Source: JAXLWB01 sp046328715
GTDB taxonomy: Bacteria; Chloroflexota; Anaerolineae; Caldilineales; Caldilineaceae
Reading direction: 5' to 3'
DNA length: 64,000 bases
NCBI GenBank assembly: GCA_046328715.1
Contig: JAXLWB010000004.1
Coordinates: 62,001 to 126,000, forward strand
Shown here: in pieces, positions 8,181 through 17,129 of the stretch
Numbering within the stretch: the first letter of the stretch is position 1
Layout: every line of letters begins with the position of its first letter
Translations under genes and position numbers: made by a program
The notes under the pieces: model-generated
What the model was told of the DNA's origin: nothing
Database searches by the model: none
What the model saw: the letters and a program-made list of their open reading frames with translations, nothing else

Positions 8181-9086
8181 TTAACCCTTGAGTCCCGTCA
8201 GGGCAATCCCCTGAACAAAGTACTGTTGCGCCAACAGGAAGAGCAAAATGATCGGCGTGATCATGATGGTCGATCCGGCCATGATCAGTTCGGTTTTGAC
8301 GCGAAACATATCTTTGAAGTAGTTGAGGCCCAAGGATAGTGTGCGTAGATCGGGATTGGTGAGGTAGATCAACGGCCCCATGAAGTCATTCCAGTGATAG
8401 ATAAAACTGAAGATGGCGACGATTGCCAGCGCTGGGCGACAGAGCGGCAAGAGCAGGCGGGTATAGATCGTGAAGGCATTGGCACCATCCACGCGAGCGG
8501 CATCGTCGAGATCTTTGGGGATCGTCATCATGAACTGGCGCATCAAAAAGATATTAAACGCGCCGCCACCAAACCAGTAAGGCACCGTCAACGGTAAAAA
8601 TGAATCGAGCCAGCCCAGGTATTTGTACAGAATGTAGGTCGGAATCATCAAGACTACATTGGGCATCATCAAGGTCGAAAGCATGCAGGTGAACAGAAAA
8701 TCTCGTCCTGGCCAACGCAGGCGACCGTAGGCAAAGCCCGCCATCGAACTAGTAATGATCGTGCCAAGCATCGCGCCAACCGTGATGGTCAGCGTATTAA
8801 GGGCATAGTCCCAGTAGGGGATCGACGTCACCGCTGTCGGGTAATTTTGCCATTGGATCGGACTTGGGATCCATTGCGGTGGCAAAACATAAATTTTCGA
8901 GGGCGCCTTGAGTGAACTGGTCAACAGCCAGAAGAATGGAATCACCATGATAAAGCCGCCCAGCAGCAATAGCACATAGATGATCAGGCGTTGTAGCAGC
9001 CATTGGTTGCGTCGGCTTCCCAGCCAACGTTGGTAGGTTGTGTTGCTTTGGGTCGTCAAAGTAGGTTTTGTTTGCGCTGCGTTCAT
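8181..9086 (-). CDS. Carbohydrate ABC transporter permease (MalG type)
   Basis: 301 aa with about six membrane helices. The EAA loop that docks the ATPase is visible as DDAARVDGANAFTIYTRLLL followed by P. It should pair with the MalF-type permease encoded just upstream; the two genes overlap by 4 bp. The shared ATPase (MsmK/UgpC type) is not encoded nearby, as is common for this class. The cognate binding-protein gene upstream is broken (10093-10870), so import through this channel needs a binding protein from elsewhere or is lost. Confidence 0.9.
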   Translation of the reverse strand: MNAAQTKPTLTTQSNTTYQRWLGSRRNQWLLQRLIIYVLLLLGGFIMVIPFFWLLTSSLKAPSKIYVLPPQWIPSPIQWQNYPTAVTSIPYWDYALNTLTITVGAMLGTIITSSMAGFAYGRLRWPGRDFLFTCMLSTLMMPNVVLMIPTYILYKYLGWLDSFLPLTVPYWFGGGAFNIFLMRQFMMTIPKDLDDAARVDGANAFTIYTRLLLPLCRPALAIVAIFSFIYHWNDFMGPLIYLTNPDLRTLSLGLNYFKDMFRVKTELIMAGSTIMITPIILLFLLAQQYFVQGIALTGLKG

Positions 9087-10075
9087 CGGTTCGCCTCCCC
9101 GCCTTCATAATAGACCCAGTTCGAGGAGCGAAAGAGAAGCCAGGTCAACAACAACATCACCAACATCAATATCCAAGCCAGCGCCGAGGCGTATCCCATC
9201 CGCAAATATTGAAAGGCATTTTTGTAGAGATGAAAGACGTAAAAATGAGTGGCGTAGTTTGGCCCACCCTGCGTCATCACAAAGGCAGGGGTAAAGACCT
9301 GAAAGGTGTTGATCAAACCGATGATCAAGTTGAAAAAGATCACCGAGGTCATCATGGGAATGGTCACATGGCGAAAGCGTGCCCACAGCCCGCCGCCATC
9401 GATTTCAACCGCTTCGCAGAGATGTTGTGGAATACCTTGCAACCCACCTAGATAGATCAACATGCCGCCGCCTACACCCCACAAACCCATGATGATAAAG
9501 GCTGGAATCGCCGTGTCGGAATCGACAAACCAGCGCGGGCCAGGAATGCCCAGCTTGCCGACCAATAGGTTGAATAGACCAAAGTCGGGGTTAAAAACCC
9601 ATTGCCACAACACGGCATTGGCCACGGCTGGCACAATCGCCGGCATATACCAAATGGTGCGGTGAAACGATAAAAACCGGATCTTTTGATTGAGCAATAT
9701 TGCAATCAAAAAAGCCACCAGCAGGTTAAGCGGCACCGACACAACCGTATAATAGGCCGTCACGCGTACAGCGATCCAAAACAACTCGTCATTGGTAAAC
9801 GCCTCAATATAATTTTGCATACCGATCCAAGTGGCAGGTTTCAGGATGTTGTATTCAGTAAAGCTGAGGTAGAGGCTGACAATCGTGGGGCCGAGGGCAA
9901 AGAATAGAAAACCCAAAATCGAGGGCAAGGCAAAGATGACCCCTTCGAGTGTCTCTGCCCGCCACAGGCGACGTTTGGGTCTGGTTGTTTGAACAACACT
10001 AGACACAGGCTTTGCTCCCAAGAAATCGCTTTCAAGACGTGGATCTATGGCCAGTTCGCTGGACGCTACATCCAC
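9083..10075 (-). CDS. Carbohydrate ABC transporter permease (MalF type)
   Basis: 330 aa. About 40 residues of polar N-terminus precede six membrane helices; the EAA motif is CEAVEIDGGGLWARFRHVTI. Overlaps the MalG-type gene by 4 bp. The assigned ATG (10073-10075) lies inside a perfect 14-bp inverted repeat (10031-10044 with 10070-10083), so either translation is controlled by that hairpin or the true start is further in, for example at the VSSVV stretch. Reading frame is intact throughout, in contrast to the adjacent binding-protein pseudogene. Confidence 0.88.
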   Translation of the reverse strand: MDVASSELAIDPRLESDFLGAKPVSSVVQTTRPKRRLWRAETLEGVIFALPSILGFLFFALGPTIVSLYLSFTEYNILKPATWIGMQNYIEAFTNDELFWIAVRVTAYYTVVSVPLNLLVAFLIAILLNQKIRFLSFHRTIWYMPAIVPAVANAVLWQWVFNPDFGLFNLLVGKLGIPGPRWFVDSDTAIPAFIIMGLWGVGGGMLIYLGGLQGIPQHLCEAVEIDGGGLWARFRHVTIPMMTSVIFFNLIIGLINTFQVFTPAFVMTQGGPNYATHFYVFHLYKNAFQYLRMGYASALAWILMLVMLLLTWLLFRSSNWVYYEGGEANR

Positions 10076-10083
10076 GTCTTGAA
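10031..10083. promoter_or_regulatory. Start-codon hairpin of the MalF-type permease
   Basis: TTCAAGACGTGGAT at 10031-10044 and its exact complement at 10070-10083 flank a 25-nt loop. In the minus-strand mRNA the start codon (10073-10075) sits in the stem. This could sequester initiation or be a repeat inserted at the gene head. Confidence 0.5.
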
Positions 10084-10092
10084 GAAAAGCAG

Positions 10093-10870
10093 TTACGGCA
10101 ACTTTCCATTGGCGAGGAGGTAGTCGGTCTTTTCAGCGGTCTTATTCAGCGCCTCTTCGACCGTGATCTCGTTGTTGTAGGCAGGTGTCAGTTCTGCAGG
10201 CACCATGTCGATATACATGTGCCAATATTTGAAGAAGGGCGGGCCGCCACCGAGTTCGGCCTCCTGAATGAAGGCTTCCATATTGTATGGCGGTTTGGTC
10301 CGTTTCATCAACAGGTCGTTACGCGCCTTACTCTTGATCGGATGGATGGCACCGCCCTGCTGTTTGAAGTCCTGGCCATGGCCAATGCTGTTGTACTTGA
10401 TCCACTGCCATGACTCTTCGGGATATTTGGAGGCACTGAGGAAGGAGAACCCTCTTGAAATCAGCATCTTTTTCGATGTATGGCTCCAGATTGACAAAGA
10501 CGCCATCCGTCGAGTACATGCGGAAATACCAGACATCGGTAAAGACCGTGTCAGGCGGATTGCCTGCTGCCAACTGTTGCATCATCTTGATGCGATAGTA
10601 ATCCTAAGTGTCGCCCACGACTTCATCCATCTTGATCTGCACACCAGGATTTTCTTGGTTCCATGTCTCAATCGCCAGACGTTGCGCCTCAAAATCGGCA
10701 CGCGACATATGATTGATGACGATAGGTTCTGTTCCAGGATTGCTGCCCGTCCCGCCGCTTGGCGCGACGCCTGCTGGAACGCAGGCTGCCAATGTCGAAA
10801 GCGTGGCAGTAGCTGCGCTCAACTTCAGAAAGGAACGACGTGATAAACGACCATGCGTCAGTGACTCCAT
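10093..10870 (-). pseudogene. Broken sugar ABC transporter substrate-binding lipoprotein gene
   Basis: The N-terminus is normal: RLSRRSFLKL twin-arginine-like signal and LAACVPA lipobox, then mature protein start EPIVINHMSRADFEAQRLAI. A TAG at 10604-10606 (codon 89) interrupts the frame. The same frame continues after it (MMQQLAAGNPPDTVFTDVWY, then LEPYIEKDADFK) until about 10455, where it switches to another frame that encodes a typical C-terminal part (SASKYPEESWQWIKY to TDYLLANGKLP). The total is about 258 codons against 400 or more for the family, so roughly 200 codons are missing at the frame switch. A nonsense mutation plus an internal deletion is the simplest reading; an assembly error at one point would not explain both. 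Confidence 0.85.
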
Positions 10871-11172
10871 AAGTTTGCCTTCCTTGGTTAGAATTTTGAT
10901 AAGAAAATTTAAGACGAAGTAAGGAGCCGAGTTGCGTCCGTGTGTGGTATCACCACGTCGATTGGGAAGTCGTTGTGCAAACCGGTGAGTTCTGAAGATA
11001 AGCTAAAAAAAGCATCTCCAACCCACAAGTCACCCTTGGGGCGCAATAGTACAAAAATCAATTTTAGTGTGTTTTACTTAGTATGATAGACTATTGTAGC
11101 ATAGTCACGCCGAATTTCATCCCAAATTTGACTGTAATCTCCAGGATTCTAAGATCCATTGCTTCTATCATC
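10871..11172. promoter_or_regulatory. Divergent intergenic region between transporter and AraC regulator
   Basis: This AT-rich stretch should hold the promoters of both the minus-strand transporter and the plus-strand AraC gene. GTGGT-ATC-ACCAC at 10944-10956 is a perfect short palindrome and a candidate operator. No clear -35/-10 pair could be chosen with confidence. Confidence 0.35.
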
Positions 11173-12027
11173 ATGATTAAATTGCAGCGTACAACGAGCA
11201 ATCAACGCCCGAATGATCACCATTTTGGGCTGACCTGTTGGTATGGTCAGCCAGAGATGATGCAAAGGGCGCATCGTCACGGCGAGGTAGAGCTAAATCT
11301 GATCATTCGAGGCGAAGTCATCTACGTTCATCGTGATAGCTACGTGACCATTTCTGCGGGTCAATTAGCGGCATTTTGGGCCGCAGTCCCCCACCAACTG
11401 ATTGTGCGCTCGGAGGATTGTGAATTTTATTATGTTACGATTCCAATCGAAACCTTATTGGCGTGGGAGTTGCCTGCCGATTTTATGAACACTCTTTTGT
11501 GTGGAGACTTGGTCATAGAGCCCAATGGAGAAAATAGCAGCGCCAATGTTGAACTATTTGCACGTTGGTATGCCGATCTTGCAGATGGGCGCGCTTTTAT
11601 CGCCTTGATGGAGATCGAGGCGCGCTTGTGGCGATTGGCGCTTGCCGCCGAAAAACATACTCCCTCCGTATCCACCACACTGCTACCTTGCCCTGCGATT
11701 GGGCGCAACTCAAAATCAATTCTGATGGCGAGATATATCATCCAAAATTACAAAGAGCCCCTCACAGTGCAAGAAATTGCTGACCAAGTCGCTCTACACC
11801 CCAACTATGCGATGAGTAGCTTTAAACAAACCTATGGCCTTAGTATCCTAGAGTTCGTGACCAAATACCGGATCGCCCAAGCGCAGAGATTGCTGTTGAC
11901 CACCGATGAAACCGTCCTCGCCATTGCACTGCAAAGCGGCTTCGAGTCGAGTAGTAACTTCTACGCCGCCTTCAAACGCTATGTGGGGCAGTCGCCCCGC
12001 ACCTATCGACGGATGACCACATTCTGA
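11173..12027 (+). CDS. AraC-family transcriptional regulator
   Basis: 284 aa from ATG 11173 (MIKLQRTTSN); an in-frame ATG at 11083 adds 30 residues that do not resemble the family, and neither start has a good ribosome site. N-terminal half is a cupin sensor (AHRHGEVELNLIIRGEVIY). C-terminal residues hold two helix-turn-helix motifs: LTVQEIADQVALHPNYAMSS and VLAIALQSGFESSSNFYAAF, ending with the family signature YVGQSPRTYRR. Divergent from the sugar transporter and PhyH genes, so it probably controls them in response to a sugar; the effector is unknown. Confidence 0.88.
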   Translation: MIKLQRTTSNQRPNDHHFGLTCWYGQPEMMQRAHRHGEVELNLIIRGEVIYVHRDSYVTISAGQLAAFWAAVPHQLIVRSEDCEFYYVTIPIETLLAWELPADFMNTLLCGDLVIEPNGENSSANVELFARWYADLADGRAFIALMEIEARLWRLALAAEKHTPSVSTTLLPCPAIGRNSKSILMARYIIQNYKEPLTVQEIADQVALHPNYAMSSFKQTYGLSILEFVTKYRIAQAQRLLLTTDETVLAIALQSGFESSSNFYAAFKRYVGQSPRTYRRMTTF

Positions 12028-12032
12028 ACATA

Positions 12033-12115
12033 GCACGCATTCTGAGCCCCACGCGTCAGCACGGGGTGTGTCCGTGCCGAGCAAGCCCAGGCGCTTACGC
12101 TTCTGGTTCTGAACC
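12033..12115. repeat. Isolated copy of the 6712-7036 repeat
   Basis: CATTCTGAGCCCCACGCGTC onward through CCAGGCGCTTACGCTTCTGG matches the tandem block 5 kb away, with substitutions in the middle. It begins six bases after the AraC stop codon, so the repeat may also act as a 3' hairpin. Confidence 0.8.
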
Positions 12116-12212
12116 AATGCTCTTCAGTATGGGCACGACCTCAAACAAAGGACAAACAAAAACGGGATGCTTGCCAACATTGCGGGGCGGTTGGCGGCTT
12201 GATGATAGAGGA

Positions 12213-12830
12213 ATGCGTGTATTGATACTCGCCAGTGATGCGCTGGCCCGCGCTGGATTGACTGCGCTGTTATCCTTACAAACCAATCTCCAAATCAGCG
12301 GCCAAGCCGCGCCGACCGATGATCTTTCGTCCACCGTGGCTGTCTTTCGACCGGATGTGCTCTTGTGGGATGTGGGTTGGAACGTCGAGCAGACATTGTC
12401 CACCCTTTCATCTGTAGCTGAGACAAGCCCGCCGATTGTCGCTTTGGTCAGCAACGCTGAGCGGCTTTCAGCGCTCTGGGCAACGGGCGTACAGGGCGTG
12501 TTGAGTCGCAGCTTGAGTGCGCAACAGATTGCTGCCGCCTTGGTCGCCGCTGCCAACGGGTTGCGTGTCAGCGATGCCGCCTTACCGACGCGGTTGCCAC
12601 TGATACCATCAGAAGAGTCCCAGAATGAATTGGAGCCACTCACTGAGCGGGAACTACAAGTGCTGCAACGCATGGCCGAAGGATTGCCAAACAAACAGAT
12701 TGCACGTGAACTAACCATCAGCGAACATACCGTCAAATTTCACGTCAACGCCATCCTGGGCAAGATGCAGGCGCAGAGTCGTACCGAGGCGGTAGTGCGG
12801 GCGACGCGCGCAGGGTTGATTCTGTTGTAG
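12213..12830 (+). CDS. LuxR/NarL-type regulator with degenerate receiver domain
   Basis: 205 aa from ATG 12213 (MRVLILASDALARAGLTALL); longer in-frame starts upstream run into the dispersed repeat. GAGG lies just before the ATG. The receiver-like half keeps an Asp in LLWDVG (near residue 52) but has ASD instead of the acidic pair VDD, so phosphorylation is doubtful. The C-terminal LuxR helix-turn-helix is intact (LTERELQVLQRMAEG, then ISEHTVKFHVNAILGKM). No kinase gene is adjacent on the same strand. Probably an orphan or atypical response regulator. Confidence 0.8.
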   Translation: MRVLILASDALARAGLTALLSLQTNLQISGQAAPTDDLSSTVAVFRPDVLLWDVGWNVEQTLSTLSSVAETSPPIVALVSNAERLSALWATGVQGVLSRSLSAQQIAAALVAAANGLRVSDAALPTRLPLIPSEESQNELEPLTERELQVLQRMAEGLPNKQIARELTISEHTVKFHVNAILGKMQAQSRTEAVVRATRAGLILL

Positions 12831-12856
12831 CGTCACTTCTACGGTATACTTGGTTC

Positions 12857-14413
12857 ATGCGTTTCTTCAACACCACCGGACCCTGCAACCCAATTGATCA
12901 CTACATGCTTCCTGCCACCGAACGATTGGAAGAGTTAGATGTCAATCGGCTGCTCGTTCAAAAATCCTACTTCATTCTCCACGCCCCGCGTCAAACTGGG
13001 AAAACGACGGCTATGCTCGAATTGGCGCATCAGTTGACGGCTGCTGGCGAGTATATTGGCGTGCTGGTTTCGATGGAAGTGGGTGCTGGCTTCCCAGACG
13101 AGATAGGCATGGCAGAAGATGCCATTCTAGGTGATTGGCGCCAGCGAATCCGGTTTCAGTTACCCAAGACGTTACATCCGCCTTCTTGGAAGACGGACGC
13201 GCCACCTGGAAGTCGTATTGGCGATTTTCTGGCTGAATGGGCGTTGGCTGCACCACTGCCATTGGTGATTTTCATTGATGAAATCGATGCGCTGCAAGAT
13301 CTGGTTTTAATCTCCGTGTTGCGTCAACTGCGTTCGGGCTTCAACCAGCGACCGACGGCGTTCCCAAGCTCTATTGCCTTGATTGGTTTGCGTGATGTGC
13401 GAGATTACAAGGTAAAGTCAGGCGGCTCACCTTACCTGAATACGCCTAGCCCTTTCAATATTGCGGTGCGCTCCTTTACCATGCGCAACTTTACAGCAGA
13501 AGAAGTACGCTTGCTGCTGAGTCAACATACCTCCGATACTGGACAGATTTTTACTCAGTCTGCTAGCCAGCGCCTTTTTGACCTGACGCAGGGACAACCT
13601 TGGCTGGTCAATGCCTTAGCCAAAGTTTGTGTGGAGGAATTGGTGACTGCGGTCAGTCTGCCAGTGGAAGTTGAGTCTATCAACGTTGCAAAGGAACTGC
13701 TGATTCAACGGCGACAGACGCATCTGGGCCAATTAACCGATAAACTGCGTGAGGGGCGAGTGCGTAGTGTGATTGAACCGATTTTGGGCGGTGGCATTCT
13801 TGACGATATACCCCCTGATGATCGTGACTATGTGATTGATTTGGGGTTAGTGCGGCGGATTGAAGGGGGACGGCTCGCCATTGCAAATCCGATTTACGGT
13901 GAGGTCATTCCGCGTGTTCTTGCTGGCAGCGCGCTGGAATCGTTGCCAGTGATTCATCCTACTTGGCTCAATCCCGACGGTTCACTCAATCCTAGCCGTT
14001 TGTTGGATGCCTTTCTTGCCTTTTGGCGGCAACATGGACAACCGCTTTTGCAAAGCGCACCCTATCATGAAATTGCCCCGCATTTGGTGATGATGGCTTT
14101 TTTGCATCGTGTCGTCAATGGCAACGGTAGAATCGAACGGGAATATGCCATCGGCTCCAGACGACTTGATCTCTGCCTCTTTTATGGCAAGCTCCAACTT
14201 GCGATGGAACTGAAAGTTTGGCGTGATGGCGACCCCGACCCCGTGAACCAAGGGCTACATCAACTTGATGAATACCTCAGTGGCCTTGGGTTAAATACCG
14301 GCTGGTTGGTGATCTTCGACCAGCGTAGCGGACAGCCGCCCATCAGCCAGCGCACTACGACCGCAACGGCTACAACGCCCAACGGCAGGGCAGCGAATGT
14401 GATTCGAGCGTAG
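12857..14413 (+). CDS. AAA-like ATPase with C-terminal PD-(D/E)xK nuclease-like domain
   Basis: 518 aa. Walker A is APRQTGKTT (residues 43-51) and Walker B is LVIFIDEIDAL (about 134-144), followed by RNFTAEEVRLLLSQH and QPWLVNALAK, typical of the 'AAA-like' STAND-related family common in Chloroflexota and cyanobacteria. Residues about 425-460 carry IEREYAIGSRRLDLCL and LAMELKVWRDG: an RRLDL...ELK pattern that fits a PD-(D/E)xK nuclease core. Such proteins are often mobile and of unknown role, possibly in defence. Starts 26 bp after the LuxR-type gene, same strand. The family call is firm; the nuclease reading is by motif only. Confidence 0.78.
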   Translation: MRFFNTTGPCNPIDHYMLPATERLEELDVNRLLVQKSYFILHAPRQTGKTTAMLELAHQLTAAGEYIGVLVSMEVGAGFPDEIGMAEDAILGDWRQRIRFQLPKTLHPPSWKTDAPPGSRIGDFLAEWALAAPLPLVIFIDEIDALQDLVLISVLRQLRSGFNQRPTAFPSSIALIGLRDVRDYKVKSGGSPYLNTPSPFNIAVRSFTMRNFTAEEVRLLLSQHTSDTGQIFTQSASQRLFDLTQGQPWLVNALAKVCVEELVTAVSLPVEVESINVAKELLIQRRQTHLGQLTDKLREGRVRSVIEPILGGGILDDIPPDDRDYVIDLGLVRRIEGGRLAIANPIYGEVIPRVLAGSALESLPVIHPTWLNPDGSLNPSRLLDAFLAFWRQHGQPLLQSAPYHEIAPHLVMMAFLHRVVNGNGRIEREYAIGSRRLDLCLFYGKLQLAMELKVWRDGDPDPVNQGLHQLDEYLSGLGLNTGWLVIFDQRSGQPPISQRTTTATATTPNGRAANVIRA

Positions 14414-14415
14414 CG

Positions 14416-15078
14416 TTATCCCTGTCCCGGTACTACCAGTCCACTTTCATAAGCCAGGATGACCAACTGCGAACGGTCTCGTGCCCCAAGCTTGTCAAGC
14501 AGGCGGCTGACGTAGGTGCGGGCCGTGGCGGGGCTGATGAAGAGATTCTGGGCAAGCTCCTCGTTGGATTGACCGAGGCCAATGTGGCGCAGAACCTCCT
14601 GTTCACGCTCGCTGAGGTCGGCGAGCAGGGTACGATTTAGCTTGCTGGGGCGTTGCGCCGCCAGTTGTTGCAGCACACGGCGTGTGACTGAAGGTGCGAG
14701 CAGTGCCTCGCCACCTGCTACGATATGCACCGCCCGACGCAGCTCTTCTGGTGCAATATCCTTGAGCAGATAGCCTGCCGCACCCGCCTGAATTGCCTCC
14801 TGAATCTGCTCATCTTCGTCAAAGGTGGTCAGCACGACTACCTTTGTCTCCTTCAAGCTTGTGTCGGCCACGATCTGGCGTGTCGCCTCTAGGCCATCCA
14901 TCCCGGGCATACGAATATCCATCAATACGACAGCGGGTTTGCGCTGTTGTACCAGCAGCAATCCGTTCAGCCCATTCTCCGCTTCACCTATTACTTGGAT
15001 ATCAGGATCATTTTGCAACAGCGTGCGTAACCCTGCGCGCACCAGCGCCTGATCATCCACCAACACGACTGAAATCAT
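14416..15078 (-). CDS. NarL/LuxR-family response regulator
   Basis: 220 aa from ATG 15076-15078 (MISVVLVDDQALVRAGLRTL). The receiver domain is complete: acidic pair at residues 8-9 and phosphoacceptor Asp54 in VVLMDIRMPG. The LuxR-type DNA-binding domain follows (LSEREQEVLRHIGLGQSNEE; FISPATARTYVSRLL). It overlaps the upstream histidine kinase gene by 26 bp, so the two form one two-component unit. Target genes are not indicated; a self-regulating operon is usual. Convergent with the AAA gene, 2 bp away. Confidence 0.92.
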   Translation of the reverse strand: MISVVLVDDQALVRAGLRTLLQNDPDIQVIGEAENGLNGLLLVQQRKPAVVLMDIRMPGMDGLEATRQIVADTSLKETKVVVLTTFDEDEQIQEAIQAGAAGYLLKDIAPEELRRAVHIVAGGEALLAPSVTRRVLQQLAAQRPSKLNRTLLADLSEREQEVLRHIGLGQSNEELAQNLFISPATARTYVSRLLDKLGARDRSQLVILAYESGLVVPGQG

Positions 15079-16258
15079 CACTCTTCTCCCTCGGTAAACA
15101 AGCAGTGACCGCAAAGCCGCCATTGGCCAGTGGTTTGGCCGTGCAGGAACCACCAAGCAGCCGGGCACGTTCGCCCATGCCCGAGATGCCGCTGCCCGCT
15201 TCTACAGCGTTGGACCGAGTTGTCCCGTTGTCGCGAATCGAGAGGCGGAGCGCTTTGGCATTCACGTCAATATCGAGCCAAAGTTCGCTGGCATTGGCAT
15301 GGCGAATGACATTGGTGATCGACTCCTGGATGATGCGAAAGGCGGCGTTGTCAATCGTAGCGGGTAAGTTCTGGACGTCACCTTGGCTTTCGAGATGGAC
15401 CAACAGCCCACCGGCACGGGCGTTGTCGAGCAAGGTCGAAAGATTGGCCAACGAAGAGACAGAACGTTCGGCTGGCTCTTTGTTGGGGTTGCGTAACAGC
15501 TTGACCGTGGTGCGCAGTTCGCGCATGGTGGCCGATGTGGCGTTGCGAATGTGCGTCAGCGCTTGGTGTGCCTGTTCCGGGTCGTTGCCTAGTGCCTCAC
15601 GGGCCACATCGGCATGCAGCGAGATGACCGAAATGCTGTGGCCAATCACATCGTGCAGATCGCGAGCGATGCGCAGCCGTTCGGCTTCGACTCGCTGTTC
15701 GGCGCGCTGGGCATGTTCTTTTTCAATCAGGCGGGCCGTCTGTTCCTGTTCGGCACGCAAGGCATGGCGCGCACGGGTGCCATCACCCAGGGCAATGGCA
15801 GCGGCCATCATCGTTGCAGCCGAGACCAACTCATATCCAAGCAAAAATGCGACCGATTGCCCTTCGAGTAGCCGAAAGTAGGTGGAGACAATCAGTAAGA
15901 GCAGGCTCACTACAATGGCAGCCGGCAGCCGACCATTTTCGGCGGCAGAATAGAGTGCAGCCGAGACCGGGACTGCCAGGCCAATTGCTGGGTAGCTGAG
16001 GGCGTAATAGACAAAGAGCAGCAGCATCGTTGCGATCAAGGTAAAGATGGGAAAGCGGTTACGCACAAGCATCAATCCGCCAAAGCCGCAGGCAAAGAGG
16101 TAGGCAATCCCATCCGGTCGATGGCTGCCTCCCTGGTCGGCGGTAATCACGATGGCAATGACTGCCGTCACGGCGATGCCCAGCAGCAGATCAGTGAGCC
16201 AGGCGGGAAGCGCTCTGTGCGGTTCCTTGGGCAGTGTGGATGCTCTGTTTGACGACAT
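15053..16258 (-). CDS. DesK/NarL-type sensor histidine kinase
   Basis: 401 aa from ATG at 16256-16258 (MSSNRASTLPKEP); an upstream in-frame ATG at 16342 is possible but adds non-conserved residues. About five or six membrane helices (residues 20-155) without a large external domain suggest sensing within the membrane. The HisKA_3 box is LRIARDLHDVIGHSISVISL with His202 as phosphorylation site. The ATPase domain shows FRIIQESITNVIRHANAS (N box) and GSGISGMGERA (G box). Partner regulator overlaps its 3' end. Stimulus unknown; DesK-like kinases often sense membrane state. Confidence 0.92.
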   Translation of the reverse strand: MSSNRASTLPKEPHRALPAWLTDLLLGIAVTAVIAIVITADQGGSHRPDGIAYLFACGFGGLMLVRNRFPIFTLIATMLLLFVYYALSYPAIGLAVPVSAALYSAAENGRLPAAIVVSLLLLIVSTYFRLLEGQSVAFLLGYELVSAATMMAAAIALGDGTRARHALRAEQEQTARLIEKEHAQRAEQRVEAERLRIARDLHDVIGHSISVISLHADVAREALGNDPEQAHQALTHIRNATSATMRELRTTVKLLRNPNKEPAERSVSSLANLSTLLDNARAGGLLVHLESQGDVQNLPATIDNAAFRIIQESITNVIRHANASELWLDIDVNAKALRLSIRDNGTTRSNAVEAGSGISGMGERARLLGGSCTAKPLANGGFAVTACLPREKSDDFSRVGG

Positions 16259-16471
16259 GCCGTCAGTATAGAGGATTGCAAAGCTTCTGTCTACCCACTC
16301 TTGTTGATAGGGATGTCGTTCCATGTTGTCGCAAATTGTCAACAGGGGACGACCGTGGTTGACAACTAGGAAGGGATGTTATGTGTGGGGTTACCTAGTA
16401 AGATGGTGCCACGGAGGGAGAGGGGATGAGGATTGTGGATTGCGGAATGCCGATTGTGAGAGGAACGAGCG

Positions 16472-16972
16472 ATGAGAGTAAGAAACTTGACCTTTGTCGT
16501 GCTGCTGATCAACCTGTGGGTAATGATGATCTTGCTGGGCAGCCTGGTGCTGGAGACCTTGATGATCTATCCGAACATCTTCTACAATGCCCCCGAACGA
16601 TTTGGGATTGCGCTTCAGTTCATGTCGGTGACAGGACCGGCGCAGTACTTTCGCCCGTTTGGTATGGCCAGTGTGTTGTTTGGTGTCGTCGCTGTGATTG
16701 TCAGTTGGCCCTTCCCGTCGGTGCGCTGGTGGGTGTTGGCGAGTGTCGCCATGATTGCCTGCGAGGGGATCGTCTCGATGAACTACTTCTGGCCTCGCAA
16801 CACGATCTTGTTTGTCGAAGGAGCGGCGGTGCATTCGGTTGAAGTGTTACGCCAAACTGCGCTCGAATTCCAACGCTGGCATTGGTCACGAGTAGCCTTC
16901 AATGCCGCCAGTGCAGCCTTTATCTTCGTTGGGTTTTTGCGCTTCTATCGGACCCTGCTTACCGTCAAATAG
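16472..16972 (+). CDS. Four-helix membrane protein, unknown (DUF1772-like topology)
   Basis: 166 aa with four predicted membrane helices, around residues 7-30, 58-82, 85-102 and 140-160. The layout and the conserved aromatic loop YPNIFYNAPERF resemble small DUF1772-like membrane proteins, but I cannot name the family with certainty. No catalytic motif is seen. Divergent from the histidine kinase at 15053-16258; the 213 bp between them contain GGATTGCGGAATGCCGATTG (16436-16455), a repeat-word stretch related to the one at 63649-63721. Function unknown. Confidence 0.6.
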   Translation: MRVRNLTFVVLLINLWVMMILLGSLVLETLMIYPNIFYNAPERFGIALQFMSVTGPAQYFRPFGMASVLFGVVAVIVSWPFPSVRWWVLASVAMIACEGIVSMNYFWPRNTILFVEGAAVHSVEVLRQTALEFQRWHWSRVAFNAASAAFIFVGFLRFYRTLLTVK

Positions 16973-17020
16973 GCTAGGTGAGCCTGGGCGAAAATTCGCT
17001 ACGCAACCTGTGAGATGAAC

Positions 17021-17086
17021 TGTCATTCCAGTAGGAATCTCATTGCCAGTACGACACATAACGGCAGGATTCCTACGAGAATGACA
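17021..17086 (+). terminator. Imperfect 19-bp hairpin after membrane protein gene
   Basis: TGTCATTCCAGTAGGAATC (17021-17039) pairs with 17068-17086 with two mismatches, plus TTGCC/GGCAG inside. The TGTCATTC...GGAATC form is a dispersed repeat style seen in many bacteria; it may double as a terminator for the gene ending at 16972. Confidence 0.5.
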
Positions 17087-17129
17087 AGCTAATTTTTCAG
17101 GGGTAGTCGTTACAGATAGCTTTTGTGAG

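Noticed and set aside
10604..10606. TAG in the binding-protein gene as pyrrolysine recoding
   Set aside because: The gene also has a large deletion with frame switch downstream, so simple decay explains the stop.
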